From contig CM053794.1 of the NCBI GenBank assembly GCA_028671895.1, forward strand, positions 22,058,501 through 22,122,500: 64,000 bases of DNA, in the 5' to 3' direction. The notes beneath the pieces were generated by a model. It worked only from the letters and a program-made list of their open reading frames with translations. It ran no database searches and was not told the origin of the DNA. This document shows positions 32,191 to 44,990 of the stretch, piece after piece. The number at the start of each line of letters is the position of its first letter. Position 1 is the stretch's first letter. Both the position numbers and the translations under genes were made by a program. Source of the DNA: Oenanthe sinensis (Eukaryota > Streptophyta > Magnoliopsida > Apiales > Apiaceae).

Positions 32191-35100
32191 GAATAATTAA
32201 TTTAAACATTTATTTAAACTCTAATTTTTTTGTATTTCATATATAATTAATAAAAACACATACATACACACACATATAAAATTATATTCAAGTAAATTCA
32301 TATCCTTTTAACCAATAATTTAATCAATATATTTATACACCGTAATAGTTTATTTTTGAAACATATCATTTAAAATTTAATTATTTTCACTTGTTACAAT
32401 TTAACTAATAAATTGTAATATTTTATATTTTTATATAATATTTATTCTCCTATTTAAAATTTTCATTATTTCTAAAATAAATATACATTGAATTTATATC
32501 ATTTTGTATATTATTATTATTTTAGTGGTAGTATCGCAATTACAGGTCAATTTCATATTCTATTCAAATATTTAACAGATTTAAAATCTAAATATAACAA
32601 AAACTAATGAAAGTATTTTTAGCATTAATAACAAATAAAGGTATTTTTGTTATATTATTATTAAATATGGGTATACTGGTAATTTCTCTGTCATTAAGGT
32701 ATTTTTGTTATTTTCTTATAAATAAGGGCATAACGGTAATTTTACAGCTATTAAAGTGACACTTTTTACCCTTGTGTTGCCATTTAATATATAATAATAG
32801 ATGAATGAAAATGTAGGGCACTTTGAGCTTTTATACTATGAGCTGGGGAGCTAAGTTTTCAACAAAACCCCACAGAAAAAAGAGAGGAACTGTTCATTGT
32901 GCTCAATCACAATGAAGTTTATTAATTGTGCATGTGACCTTCCTTGTTTATGCATCCAACAGGACCAGATGATCATACCAAACTGTTGCATGTATGTTCA
33001 CATAACAAATGTGAGGCAATATAAAATAGATCCCCAACTCTTGCATGTTTCTTTTATACTTCTTTGACTATTTCACACATGTTTTTGGAGAAATAAGGTT
33101 GCAGCACAACTTGATAAACAATAGAGTTCCTGATATTCATAAAACTGGTCTTAGACTATCAAAGGTATCTGAGAATAGATCTTCTGGCTGCATGGTGCAT
33201 TAATTGGTGTTCCTGATATTTATAAAGTTTCTCCATAACCTTTTGGATAAATGTTTTTATGAATATTCATGATGACGATGTTGATGATGATTCACAAATC
33301 ATTAAAAGCTCTTTCTATAGCCTATTCATTTTGGTTGTAATTCTCTTATTCATAATCCACAATGAATCCAAAAAACAATCATTAGATATTTAGATTTCCC
33401 CTCACCCCAAGGAACATGCCACTGACACACACACACACACACAAAGAGTCGCTGATATATTTCTGTTGTAAAATAGCTTCTACAACTTTGAAGTAAAAGA
33501 TTTATCCCCGGGTTCAGACCCCGAGTGCCATGCCTATGCCTCTGCGTCCGATGCCATGGACGAATCTGCTGCTACAAAAGTCTCTCCAAAGCAGAACTTG
33601 AAAGCAGAGGTGATCATCATTAGCTGAGCAGATTAATAGTACAGATTACAGAAACTATAATCAAGACACCAACTGCAATTTAGATGCAGTGTCATGCAGA
33701 CATGCAGTGATTATATTTAAAAAAAAGTTGTCAACTTCGGATGAATAAGATCAACAGGTTACATGGGAACATATGACCGAATTAACATGATTAATTTATT
33801 TAATGATTAGTTTAACATTATCCTAATCCTATTAGTTGGTATATACCTTAAGCATCTTCATCTGCTCTCACCAATATTGTATCCCTCAAAAATTGGCATT
33901 AGTCACTTTCCGAGATCTATCTAAACTGGTAGGCGTCTCGAAACTATACTCTGCAGTCTGCAGATCTCTGTAGCCACATAACAAGAAACTTGTTGGCTAT
34001 AGGCCTGTAGCTTAAGACAGCCAGTTTAATTAAAACCACATCCTTAAAAATGCCAACAACCTCCGTTAATTGTTATGGCACAGTATGTTTCTGCAAGCAC
34101 GAGATTTGTTAATCCCGTTGTTAAGAGGGTTGTAGTCATTAATGCAAAAGGGATAGATTTTAACCCCAAAGACCATTATGCATGCATCCGCGCGGTTCTT
34201 TACACCGCGATAGTAAGACTAGACACATTCTTACTGCATTCAGAATGTACCTGATCGTAGATATTGTTGTAGGGTAGAAATAACTTATCAGGTGAACGTG
34301 TAAATCCCATTATTGTTACTTAAACAAAATCCATGATGCATTAATATTACTTAATTGTACTCTTCTGCGCAGTTATCATCCAATCGATCAGTGTTTTTTT
34401 TTTGGGGGGGATTCAGTGTTGAAGCCAACTCTTTCCAAATGGGTTCTCTTGTTTTATATTTATCTTTATACTTTTTAATATTTATTAAACCATTCTTCAT
34501 TAGTATTTAATTTTAGTTTATTATTTATTTATTTTTTAATTCTTTTAGCTCTTATTAATTCTATAATATTATTTTATCAGTATTTTAGAAAAAGTCTGTT
34601 AACTCCCAGCACCCAAGACATATCCCAGCTGAAGAGGAAGGAGTCCGGGTGGGTTGAGTCTGAGGTCTTGATGCTATTGGTAGCATATACAATATTCTAG
34701 TCTTAAGACTTCCCATGACTTGTCACAGAAGAGGAGAGTAATGTTATCTTTTCTGTTTTATATTTTAATGGTTGCTGCTAATAGTGATTATGATATGTGT
34801 GCATGGAATTTCAACAATGGTGCAAAGCAAAGAGAGTATTAATATATCAAAATCGCAAATCAACAAATGGGAGGAAGATTTGGTTATGTGAATGGGCTTC
34901 TGGTAGGAGCCTAGAGTCCCTAATGGTAGGGAGTTCTACTTTTTAACTTCGTTCTATGCTGTGACTTGTGAGTGCTATCCAAAGGCAAATTATTATAAAA
35001 AAAGTATGAGAACTTAGAAACTCGCCAAGTCTCATATTTCACTCGAATCTCTTGATTATCACAAGAAAGATGTCTTTTCTATTCTTATAATATAGAGAAA

Positions 35101-35794
35101 ATGGTATGATTAGAATTTAGAGAAGAAAAAGGCTGTGAAGTTTGGAATTATTAGTTTATAGATTGCTTTTGCTTAGCTATTTAGATCATACCAAGACAGT
35201 AAGACTCCATAGATAGATACTGTATATAGACTTCCCTAAAACCTAAATTGTCTAAGGTAAAACCAAAGAATTACGCATTTACAAGTGCAGCCATAGTAAT
35301 CCACAGCTGGAATTTTCAAATTAGAAGTTCGATATACATTTAATGTTTGTGTGTAATCCACTTAGAGAGTGTCTGAGGGCATAATAAAAAACTGCAAAGG
35401 AACTGAACAAGAACATACAGAACATATAACCGATCCAACAAGAAGGTAATTGTGCCACAAATAGCTATGACAGAGAAGAAAATTATATGATCATGCGACA
35501 TCCTGTGGTTTGATATCACATATATGGCCGCAAGAAGAGAACTATTTTAATGTCAACTGAAGAATCTTCTATGTTCTAATTTTTTTTGGTAAATATTCAG
35601 TGTTCTAATTTCACTAGTTACATTACTGCATTCTGATACTTTTAAAAAAGTACAAGGCAGCTGAATAACCCAGGATAGCCAAAATTTGCTTCATTTCTTT
35701 CTACTTGCGTAAAAATTTGACAGTTTCAACATCCTTAGTGACAAATGGATGATCATACATCTATAATGAACAACATGAACTTACATATGTAACC
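32191..35794. other. 3.6-kb gene-free stretch before the DiT2 gene
   Basis: AT-rich with an (AC)n run at 33424-33442, a T9G7 run at 34393-34409, and a patch of ordinary composition at 33480-33620 and 33840-34260. No open reading frame, tRNA or element end is convincing. The last few hundred bases should contain the 3' UTR of the minus-strand translocator gene. Confidence 0.4.
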
Positions 35795-38700
35795 TCAGTA
35801 AAAGCCCAAAATTTTCCACCAAAGAGAACCAATTAATCCCCATATTGTAATGTTGATAATTGCCATCAAAATGCCCAGTTTCAGTATATCTAGAAGTTTT
35901 ACATAGCCCGCTGCCAAAAAAAAAATCTAGTATCAACTCAGGTGCACGAGATCTTAACCTAGAAAATGATTAACTGGATAAAATTTAACATATATATGAG
36001 TAGGATCATGTTTTTTTAACGAGATAACAAATATAAAATAACATTAAGAGTTAGATTTATGAGTGCTGACAGTCGCGATTGTATGGAAGGGGAACTCTGG
36101 GGAAGAATAGTGTGGTGTCAGTTTTGTATTACACTTTTAGAGTCAATCGTCAATTTATCTAACTGAAAATTTATAACTCAAATTGCTATCTTCTTCCCTG
36201 AAATCCCGTTTTCCTCATAACACCCAGACCTTTAAAAAAATCATCAGTTTTTAGTCATCTACATCTATAATATGTGAATATTAACTTTCGATAGATAAAT
36301 TAATCATGCCAAAATAAAGGAGGCTTACTTGATAACAAGTCCTGAATTCCTCATTTTTCTGTAACCTCTTGACAAGCTCCAAGGTCAGATGATTGTCTTT
36401 CTAATTCATAAAATCTGACCGCTCTCTAGATAAAAGCCAAAGACCAAAATAATTCATGGATGCTAAAACTCCTATTACTTTCTACACAATGGCGACGACA
36501 CTTTTTTAGTTTTAATAGACTGACTGTGATCCCAAGCCTGCCAGTTGTTTACTAAAAGCAAAGACTCTTGGTTCTTACTGACTGGATGGGACCATTTGAT
36601 TTCAGAAGTATTATGAAATATAGAGAACCCTGTTGTGAAGGTCTGAACCATTCCATATACTGTGTGTTTGCTGCTATAGAGATGTACAGGTGTATACATC
36701 GTTTTACATCAAAAGGTTAATGGGGATAAGTATTTCTGTTAGGTGACCAAAGCATAAATACTGAAACATGGATGAAATAACAATAAACAACCTCCATGGC
36801 TCCATCTCTCCAGTCTCATGTCATCCCTTTATAACAAATTATATTTCCTCGACTCTCTCTATTCTTACAGTCAATTAAGACTTCATTTTGTAAGAACAAC
36901 CCATTTTCCTTCAAGAACTTAAGTGGTGTAGAATATGAGAAAATAGTTATTGACAGGAAAACTATCGGTAAAAACAGAGGGCGATTCTAAAACTGAAGAC
37001 ATGAAGTGCAAAATAACAAAAGCTAATGAACAACATACCTCGACACAAACTTTTCTTAAAATACTTCAAATCTTTGTTACCCCGACTCTTCATTTTGCCT
37101 TGAGTACCCGTGTCGGACCCTCGACACTCGGACATGGGTATGGACATTGGGACACTTATTTTAGACCAAAAACATGTAAATTTTTGAAAATATTGCCGAG
37201 TCCGACACTTGGACATGTATCCATGTTGAAGACTTACGGCCGAGTCCGGGTAACAAAGCTTCAAAGCACACAAATCTACGAGGCACAGGGCTGAGAAATT
37301 AATTTATATACTATTCTATAGGCAGATATAACATGTAGATTAGAATATTTGTTCATAGTACACCATCTACAGTTAAAAATATTAACTCATAAAGCAAAAA
37401 CCATAAAAACTCTTTTTTTTGGAATAAAATTTCATTACAAACTAACGGGAATTAAGTAGAAACTGAGCACAATAAACTTGGAAATTAATTATAACGGAAT
37501 AATCCTGGGAAGAAAAACTAATTGGATCCGTAAGATCAGACAAATTTATTAAAAAATGAGAGAGTTAGATAAGTAAAACATGGCTTAAACATAAACAAAT
37601 TTAATTCCATTTATATGAGAAGTAAATAGAAACATTGTAGTACCTCCATAATATACAGCAGCCTGTCCACTGCTATAATGTGTTAGCGCACCAAAAAGAT
37701 TTGTATTGAATGCCAAAGCAAGTGCTGCCAGCAGACCAGGAACTTTAGATGCCAAGTGCATTGCAAGAAAAGCAGAGTAAAGTGCTCCTACATGTGCAGT
37801 CTGACTCGCAAACAAATAGTGAATGAAAAAATATGTTGGCTGAAGGATAAACAAGGCAGCAGGCCAACTTAATGACATAGATCGGATAGAGCTGCCAACG
37901 GAATCTGCAATCCATGGTATAATACCAAGTTTGGTCAGTTGGTTTGCCATACCCACTAAAACCCCGAACCAGATCAAGGTATCCCATGCCGACTTTTCAC
38001 TTAAGCAATCATCCCAATCAAGTACTCCCAATAGCAAAAGAATTGATAGCCCCAACATCGCAGAAACAACATTCGCCAAGCCTAGTGCATCTCTGCACAT
38101 GCATAAGGAGTACAAAATATTATGTGATAATCTACAAACAGATAATGGAGGAAAGGTATTTGCAAGTCAACTTCTCCCCATAATGTATGCATTTTGGTTC
38201 ACTCTTTTAAGCGATGATGCCAATAGTTCCAACTTTCTGATACTAAATTTTCTCTTACCTGTAATTGATTCTTCCAATGCTAGATTTCAGAAATAAGATT
38301 TATTATGGAAAATTATTGCAAAATTGTTGTGTCTAATTGTGTTATGTGGATATGAAAATTTACAAGAACAAATTATTCATGTGCATCTCTCAGTAATGTA
38401 ATGAAGATAATCGATCGTTATACAGAGAGTAAGACGTGTATTGACGTATTATGTTGTGTAGGATGATGCAAACAGAGAATCAAGTCACTTTCTACAAGGC
38501 AGCTTATTAATATCCTGAAAGAAAAATCAAATGTTCCCTAACAAATATATTTTAGGAACATAGGGCAATGGCAGATTAGCCATGTTGCCTAGGTTGCCAT
38601 AAAGAATTACAAGCACAACTTTCTATTTTATCCAACAGCTTTAGTAATGAAAGTAACTAATTGTCAACTACTTAGATAAGCACTTTAAGAGGAACATTTA

Positions 38701-40409
38701 CTCGGATCTTCCAAAAGCAACAAAAAAATTTAGAGGACTTGCTGAAACAAAATAAACTAAAGCACAATCCTAATAAAAGCTCAAACAGACATAGCGGAAT
38801 CAGCAATTATGTTAGTACCGCAATGAACCTAGCTTGAGGAAAGATATATGAGAAAGTAAGAGATCAACTTTGAAGCTTACCCAGCTATCCACAACCCAAC
38901 CATGAGAAGCATTGTTCCAAGCATTATCCATTCATTTTTAGTTACAGGACCCATCTGTTTCAGCTTATTAGTGGCCATGACAGGAGCCTCTGGTGTGTGC
39001 TTCGTTTCTGGCGGAAAAATCTTATATACCATAAATGGAGTGACTAAAAGGGATGCTATTGCTGGCAAACTGGCAGCTTTGACCCAAGTAATCCATTTAA
39101 CTGGAACATTAACTCCAAGACTCTCAGCAAATTTGATACACAACAGGTTTTGGGCTGCAGCGGTCAGGAAAAGAGCACTTGAGCTACTTGATGACTGTCA
39201 AGCATCAAAAGGGAAAACATACAACATGGTAAACATATAATCACCACTTGTCTATGTAATGCTTAATTACATTTTTATCCTACCATCACATTATCTTTCA
39301 TTTTAAAAAAAAAATCTAACAAATTTTAGCATGTCCCAAAATGTAATGTTTCATGAATTTTCACTCTTCTTCTAAGATAGACCTCTAGAAGAAAGGTATA
39401 CGTAAATTTTACCTTACTCGAAAATCTGGTTACTATTATTTACTGTAATCTATTGAATTTTCGATCAGGCCAACAACTGCAAATGTTGATTTTGCATTTG
39501 TGCAAGACAGAGAACTTCAATCAACCTCGAAACATACAATACCTCCTCTATCCCAATTCTAAGCATATGACCCACTTATTTGACTTTAAAGTTGTGTGAG
39601 TGGATAAGAAAAGCCCATGTTTTCGGATAACGTTTATGCACATGATACCAAAAAAACATAGACTAAATGTTAAATTCTAACTATATAATCACATAATTAT
39701 CATACTGTATCAATTCATTTTGTTGTTAAAACAAAGATTATACCTGAAATTGAGAGTGGATAAGAAAAGCCCCAAGTTTCTTCGACGAATGATCTTTAGG
39801 AAAACTATCAGCAGACATCGAAAGTGAATTTATAATCGGCACAAATATCCCACCAGCTCTAGCTGTGGTACTTGGCATAGCCGGAGCAATCATGGCCTCA
39901 CTCAATGCCAATCCATAAGCTAACCCCAACGTACTCTTCCCTAACCACTTAACAAAATACATCGCAATCCTCTCTCCCAACCCCGTTTTCACAAACCCTT
40001 TCGAGAAAAAAAACGAGGCCACTATCAACCATATCACCTCGTTAGTGAATGCAATAAATGCCTGCGCGAAAGAGAGTGTATCAGTTACGATGACAAGTGT
40101 CAAGCATGCGAAGGCCCATGCACCAACTGGCAATGGACTTAAGATGAGGCCCGAGATTGTTGTTAGAAAAATTGCGAGGAGTTGCCATGCTTGTGTTGTG
40201 ACACGTGAGGGTTTAGGGATTGCGAAACGGACTAGGAGGCCTACGGATACGGAAATTATTAGTGGTAGCAACTTTGCGTGACGACGAAGAAAGCGGGGTG
40301 TTAAGGTGAGGAAGTTAGTGTGGCGGCGCGTGGGAGTGTGGGGATTTGTTTGGGGGAGCGTGATGATTGAGTTGTCATCGACGGGCGGAGATGTGGAAGA
40401 AGTATGCAT
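35795..40409 (-). CDS. DIT2: Plastid glutamate/malate translocator (DiT2, DASS family), four exons
   Basis: Exons on the minus strand: 40409-39744, 39194-38881, 38092-37644 and 35910-35795. All introns have GT...AG ends, and the joined length of 1545 bases gives 514 residues. The protein fits the plastid dicarboxylate translocator family (SLC13/DASS), which swaps stromal glutamate for malate during photorespiratory ammonia recycling in the inner envelope. Recognisable blocks: WQLLAIFLTTISGLILSPLP, EVIWLIVASFFF, GLGERIAMYFVKWLGKSTLG, SEAMIAPAMPSTTARAGGIF (exon 1); FLTAAAQNLLC and ETKHTPEAP (exon 2); WDDCLSEKSAWDTL and FFIHYLFASQTAHVGALYSA (exon 3); LWWKILGFY at the end (exon 4). APAMPSTTARAGGIF and the FLTAAAQNLLC block favour DiT2 over DiT1. 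About 50 Thr/Ser/Pro/Arg-rich residues precede the membrane domain, a rather short transit peptide. Confidence 0.93.
37064..37266. mobile_element. hAT-type MITE in intron 3 of DiT2 (family A, copy 2)
   Basis: Body 37072-37258 (187 bp) begins CTTTGTTACCCCGACTC and ends GAGTCCGGGTAACAAAG. The duplication is CTTCAAAT against CTTCAAAG (7 of 8). Interior CCGTGTCGGACC / GAGTCCGACACTTGGACA words match the 26.0-kb copy. It lies inside the last intron of the translocator gene. Confidence 0.8.
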
Positions 40410-40510
40410 TAGTGATTTATTTTGTTAACGGTATTATTGAAACAGTTGGCGGGGTTTTGAGAGGGAGGGAAGAGGCAGAGAGTTATAATAAATATCTGTT
40501 TTAATTTGAA
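40410..40510 (-). promoter_or_regulatory. Putative DiT2 5' UTR and core promoter
   Basis: On the minus strand a TATTTATTATAA-like box (about 40482-40495) is followed by a pyrimidine-rich CTCTCTGCCTCTTCCCTCCC stretch and then the start codon at 40409-40407. This fits a short plant 5' UTR, but no experimental start is known. Confidence 0.35.
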
Positions 40511-41366
40511 CTTTTTTCAAATTTTAATTAGTTTGGATTTAAATTAAAATAAAAATATTGGACATTTTGTATCAAAATCCGATTAAATTCTTAAAAAAAG
40601 TTATCAATTCATCACCCTCTATTTATAAATAATTACTCTATAGTAACTTATTTAATAAAAAATTTGAATAACAAGCATATAATGTCGTGTGTAATAATAT
40701 TCTTGGTCAGAATCTTTTGTTTGTTCTGGTCACAGGATGTGGTTGGGCTCTGATATAAGTTCTGAGTTGAAACCATTGACTTAGCAAAAAAGGGTGCAAT
40801 AATGCGCAAAACCGGAACCAAATTCATACCTATATGGCTATATGATTTGTGACACGCTGCATCTGTTTCGATGGAGTATAATTTTCGATTTACTATTGTA
40901 TCATCATGTTCATGTACGAGGCATTGTTTAATATAGTAATTGTGTACACGTAACAAACAACCAAATTCATACCCATATGTTCTTTGACTGTTGTGTACCT
41001 TGTCGTCTTTCTTTGACTGTTCCCAGTTCCCGCCTAGGTCCCCTCCTCTTTGTCATACTCGATTCTCTCCTTCAAATTCTTCTAATTTCTTGAAAAGGGG
41101 AGTTGGTACACACCGAACTTTGATAGTTAGTTTCTCGATAAAAAGTACTAGTATTCTTTTACGTTTTAAAAAATATTTTTTTAAACATTTTATACATAAT
41201 TTAAGAAATATAAAAAAGATAATTTTATTTATAAAGTCAATTTTTTATATATACCTTAAAATACGTGCAAGAAATCAGAGTATTTTTACGTTTATATCAA
41301 AATATAAAGTCATATAGTAGTATTTTGGAACAGACCTAGTATGGATGTGTTTAAATCTTTCGAGAC
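40511..41366. other. Upstream intergenic stretch
   Basis: AT-rich sequence with a short GC-richer patch at 41020-41110. No gene recognised. Confidence 0.35.
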
Positions 41367-42554
41367 CTCAGAAGTAAAGGTGGTCAAACGAGCGGGCCGG
41401 ACGAGCCGTGCCGGTTCGCCGACGAGCTGGTTTGACCATCGAGGGACTCGGGTGTTTTTCATGATTGCAGTTAGTCGTCCCAAGCGGGTTTGGCGAGCCA
41501 CCTGCCTTATCATTTACTCCCTCCGTCCCACCCAATTGTTTACATTTGGGTTGAGTACGGAGGTTAAGAAAATTATATAAAATATTACAAAAGAGAAGGA
41601 AAAATGAATGAAAGAGAAGAAAAAATGGGTAAAGTGATGGAGTCGATTGATATATTTGAAAAGGTGGAGTAAAGTAGTGGGTGAGAGTAAATTTTATAAT
41701 ATAAAAATTTATTATTTTTAGAAAATTTTGAAATATAAAGAATTGGATGAGACATCTAAAAAAGGAAAGTGTAAATAATTGGTTGGGATAGAGGGAGTAA
41801 TATATATTGAATACGGTTTGCTTTTTATTTTTTTTGAAAAAAAAGAACATGTTTACTCTTTTTTTCATATGTACATATTTTTATTGAAAATAAATAAAAA
41901 TTTAAAGTTGTTTATTTTATTTTTTAAAAATAAATAATTACTTATTTCATACGAATATTTTTGAAAAAAAGGACGGTACCTCTATAAATTTTATTAGTTA
42001 AAAAATGTTTTACAAATTATTTGAGACCGATTGTACATAATAAACATATTAAAAATAGATTGAGTCTTTAAAATAAAATTATTTATATATTTACAAAAAT
42101 ATTATGGAGTATTTAAATTTCATAATATAATATAGAGAAATATAAAAAACTTCCAAAGTTTTAATAAATATGTCCCAAAAATTAAATTACTAAGTTGTTA
42201 TTGATCTCATGAAATATATGTACTCATGTTTGACTCTAGCATATAATCACAACTCATGTCACAGATTATACAAAATGCCTTAAAATTAATTATTAAATGC
42301 ATGCATCTATCTAAGTTTCTAACATTGCTATTGTAAGTGTCATGCCGTGACCGTGCTGGCTTGTCACAATGTGTGGCGAGTTATGCGAGCCGGTCCGTAC
42401 CGGACTCGGTTCATCAAATTTCAACTCGTATGCGACACGATTTTTTTACCAGTCTGTGTCGGTTTGTGAACCGGCCTGATCAGAACCGCCTATCACAAAT
42501 TTTGTAGCGAGTCGGGACGAACTGACCCGCCATTTCGTGACCTCTACTCAGAAG
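41367..42554. mobile_element. hAT-type non-autonomous element (family B) with exact 8-bp duplication
   Basis: Body 41375-42546 starts TAAAGGTGGTCAAACGAGC and ends TTTCGTGACCTCTA. The target duplication CTCAGAAG at 41367-41374 and 42547-42554 is exact. Subterminal GC-rich parts carry GAGCGGGCCGGACGAGCC-type words in both orientations, while the centre is AT-rich and non-coding. A Stowaway MITE lies inside. Confidence 0.8.
41515..41799. mobile_element. Stowaway MITE nested in the hAT element
   Basis: Body 41517-41797 (281 bp) begins CTCCCTCCGTCCCACCCAAT and ends ATTGGTTGGGATAGAGGGAG, flanked by TA on both sides. Confidence 0.85.
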
Positions 42555-42692
42555 GTGAAGCGGGAGGTTGCATGTCAAGTTGAAGGAATGGTTAAGTGTG
42601 GTGGTGCATTGGGATTTGGGAGTGCACAAAGTTGGAGACCACTTATTGATTTGGGATATGAGGGAATCTTTAACAAACTAGGTGGCTCTAAT

Positions 42693-42885
42693 GTCTATCA
42701 AGTAGGGGGTGTCGCTTTGACTTTGGTTGAGATGTCTTTTTCTTATCAACGGGATATATTTAGTGTGTATCTGTGTATCCCGTAGATCAAGTTTTAATCT
42801 CAATTTGGCTGATGTTGTGCACTTAATAATCGAGCTAATAAAGTCGTCCAATATATCATTAACAAAATGACACATTTCAATTTCT
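42693..42885. repeat. Unclassified dispersed repeat, copy 1
   Basis: From GTCTATCAAGTAGGGGGTGT to GACACATTTCAATTTCT. It matches 50509-50690 in the same orientation with some 10-15 percent change and a few small gaps. No coding sense and no element type recognised. Confidence 0.65.
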
Positions 42886-42989
42886 TCATAATTAAAAGTA
42901 GTTTAGACACACATATATTTACATATTCATGTCTTCATAATTAAAAATAAATAAATATGTTTATATTTATCGTTCATTAATAAAATATA

Positions 42990-43280
42990 TACTCCCTCCG
43001 TCCCAAATTAGTAATCACTTTTCTTTAAAAAATTTGTCTCATAATGCATGTCAACTATTCTACTTCCAATATAATTTTATACCGAGTAATTAAATTTCTA
43101 AAATAACCCTTAACAAGAGTATTGGTACTTGTATAATAATTAATTAAATGAATTATGCATTGAAATTATCTCAACCAATGCAATTAATATGGCTACAAAT
43201 GTAAAATAATTTTTATGTTAGAATTCCTTAATATACGTAATTTTTTCAAAAGTGAAATGTATAATGGGACGGAGAGAGCA
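42990..43280. mobile_element. Degenerate Stowaway-like MITE
   Basis: Begins TA-CTCCCTCCGTCCCAAATTAG and ends TAATGGGACGGAGAGAGCA. The ends match the Stowaway consensus, and the interior is AT-rich and only partly palindromic. Confidence 0.6.
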
Positions 43281-44250
43281 TTATCTACACAATTAATCCA
43301 TTTGTTTCTAAAATTCACCAACTAATAAATATATGACAAAATTTATGTTAGTGTATTATATATCATTTAGTACGTGTGTGTATGTATTTTAATTAATTTA
43401 TTTTTAATATCTTTTATAAAAATTAAAGATTCGGATAAAATTCGATCCGATCAATTCGGACCCAAATAAGTCAAATTCTAATTCGATTAAAACCCGAACC
43501 GATGAGTTTTTTATGCATTTTTATTATTTTATAGTCTTTTCAATATACTGTATCTAACATTGTTTTTTCAGAAAAGTTGTTTTTTAATTTTATCAATTTT
43601 TTACTTACTTTTAATTAAAAAATTAAAACTGACATAGAAAACTCTTCCCTGCTCCAGAATATTTTTTCCCATTTGATGGTCTAAAAAACTCCTTGTTTAT
43701 TGATGTTTTTTGTATTCAAATTTAAAGAAGTAACTTCCTGTCAAAAAAAAAAAATTAAAGAAGTAACTTTCTTGGTATAATTTATAATTTTATTTTATAT
43801 ACATTATTATTTTTTCAAGGAATATACATTATTTTTTTATTAATTTTTTTTGTATTCAAATTTTAAAAAGTATTCTTTTTGATATAATTTATAGTTTCAT
43901 TTGTATATATTACTTTGGAAGTTTATTAGTTCATATGCATTGGACTATTAAAAAATAAAGCGTACTTTCATGATACATGTAGAAAATGAAGTCTATTGAT
44001 TCATATGCATTGGACTATTTGTTCATTCTACATCCGAAAATAAAGTGTAGAGTAAAATTTTATTGATACGATATTTGGAATTAGACAAATCAAAATTTTA
44101 AACACACAAATGTTCTTGTTAAGGATTTTTCAATCCAACAACGAGGGTGAGCTTTAGGACAAAAGAAAATAAATAATTATCACTTAATTTATTCAATCTC
44201 GTTCAATAAACTAATATCTATACTATATGTTAAAATTTAACATAAAAATA
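43281..44250. other. AT-rich intergenic stretch
   Basis: Direct repeats around 43690-43910 (AAAGAAGTAACTT, GTATTCAAATTT, TATAATTTATA) and 43925-44020 (TTCATATGCATTGGACTATT twice). No gene recognised. Confidence 0.4.
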
Positions 44251-44254
44251 AAAT

Positions 44255-44484
44255 ATGTTGCACGACACAGCTCAACAACTAGAAACAGCGTTGTTCTGTG
44301 CTAGAGATGAGGAGAATCAAATGTGATTACGTATTCTTCACCATGATCTAATTGAAGCAGCTAGAAATTATGCTCAAGATGGTGACACAATACAGACACA
44401 ATACAGGCAAGACAATATCACAATCTCAGCATAAGTCCAGACTACGCATCTGACACGATGATGTCTGATGATGATGATGAATAA
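44255..44484 (+). pseudogene. Relic of a small acidic ORF, paralogue of 44991-45443
   Basis: ATG at 44255 gives MLHDTAQQLETALFCARDEE, a stop, then LRILHHDLIEAARNYAQDGD. After a frameshift it ends in an Asp-rich tail (DDDDE) at 44482-44484. The pattern Glu-Glu-Asn, Leu-Arg-x-x-x-x-x-Leu-x-x-Ala-Arg and the final Asp run recur in the ORF at 44991-45443. Unidentified function. Confidence 0.4.
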
Positions 44485-44696
44485 AATCATTTCTGGGTTG
44501 TATGGATGTCTGTTTTATTTCTCTGTATTGTTATCTTATTTTGTTATTTCCTTGTATTATGTTCTATTGATCTTAATAAAACTATGTTTGTGTTTTAATT
44601 CATTTTTATTACATTTTGATTTTCCAAATAATATTCAAGTACACTAGTGCTACATTAACAATAATTGTAAAAAAAATTAGTAAATAATAAGAAAAG

Positions 44697-44921
44697 TTGA
44701 TTTACAGGTCGATTTGACAAGTCGATAATTTTACTTTAACTTTTCCTTTGCATGTCAATTTTACAAGTCGATCATTTTACTTTTCCCTTGCAGGTAAATA
44801 TGACTAGTCGATCAGTTTACTTTAACTTTTTCATTGCAGGTAGATTTGACAAGTCGATAATTTAACTTTAACTTTTACTTTACGAGTAGATTTGAAAGTC
44901 GATAACTTAACTTTATAACCT
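44697..44921 (+). repeat. Tandem repeat, unit about 48 bp
   Basis: Five diverged copies of a unit such as GGTAGATTTGACAAGTCGAT followed by AATTTAACTTTAACTTTT, ending just before the ORF at 44991. It occupies the promoter position of that ORF. Confidence 0.7.
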
Positions 44922-44990
44922 TACATTCCCATTCACATTTTATATCCCTATAAACTCATAACAAGTTTCTTTTCAAACAATACACATTAA

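Noticed and set aside
33480..33560. tRNA-like GGGTTCAGACCCC stretch, considered as a tRNA or SINE B box
   Set aside because: No A box at proper spacing, no cloverleaf, and no second copy seen.
37931..38296. Plus-strand 121-codon frame across DiT2 exon 3
   Set aside because: Antisense shadow of a conserved exon.
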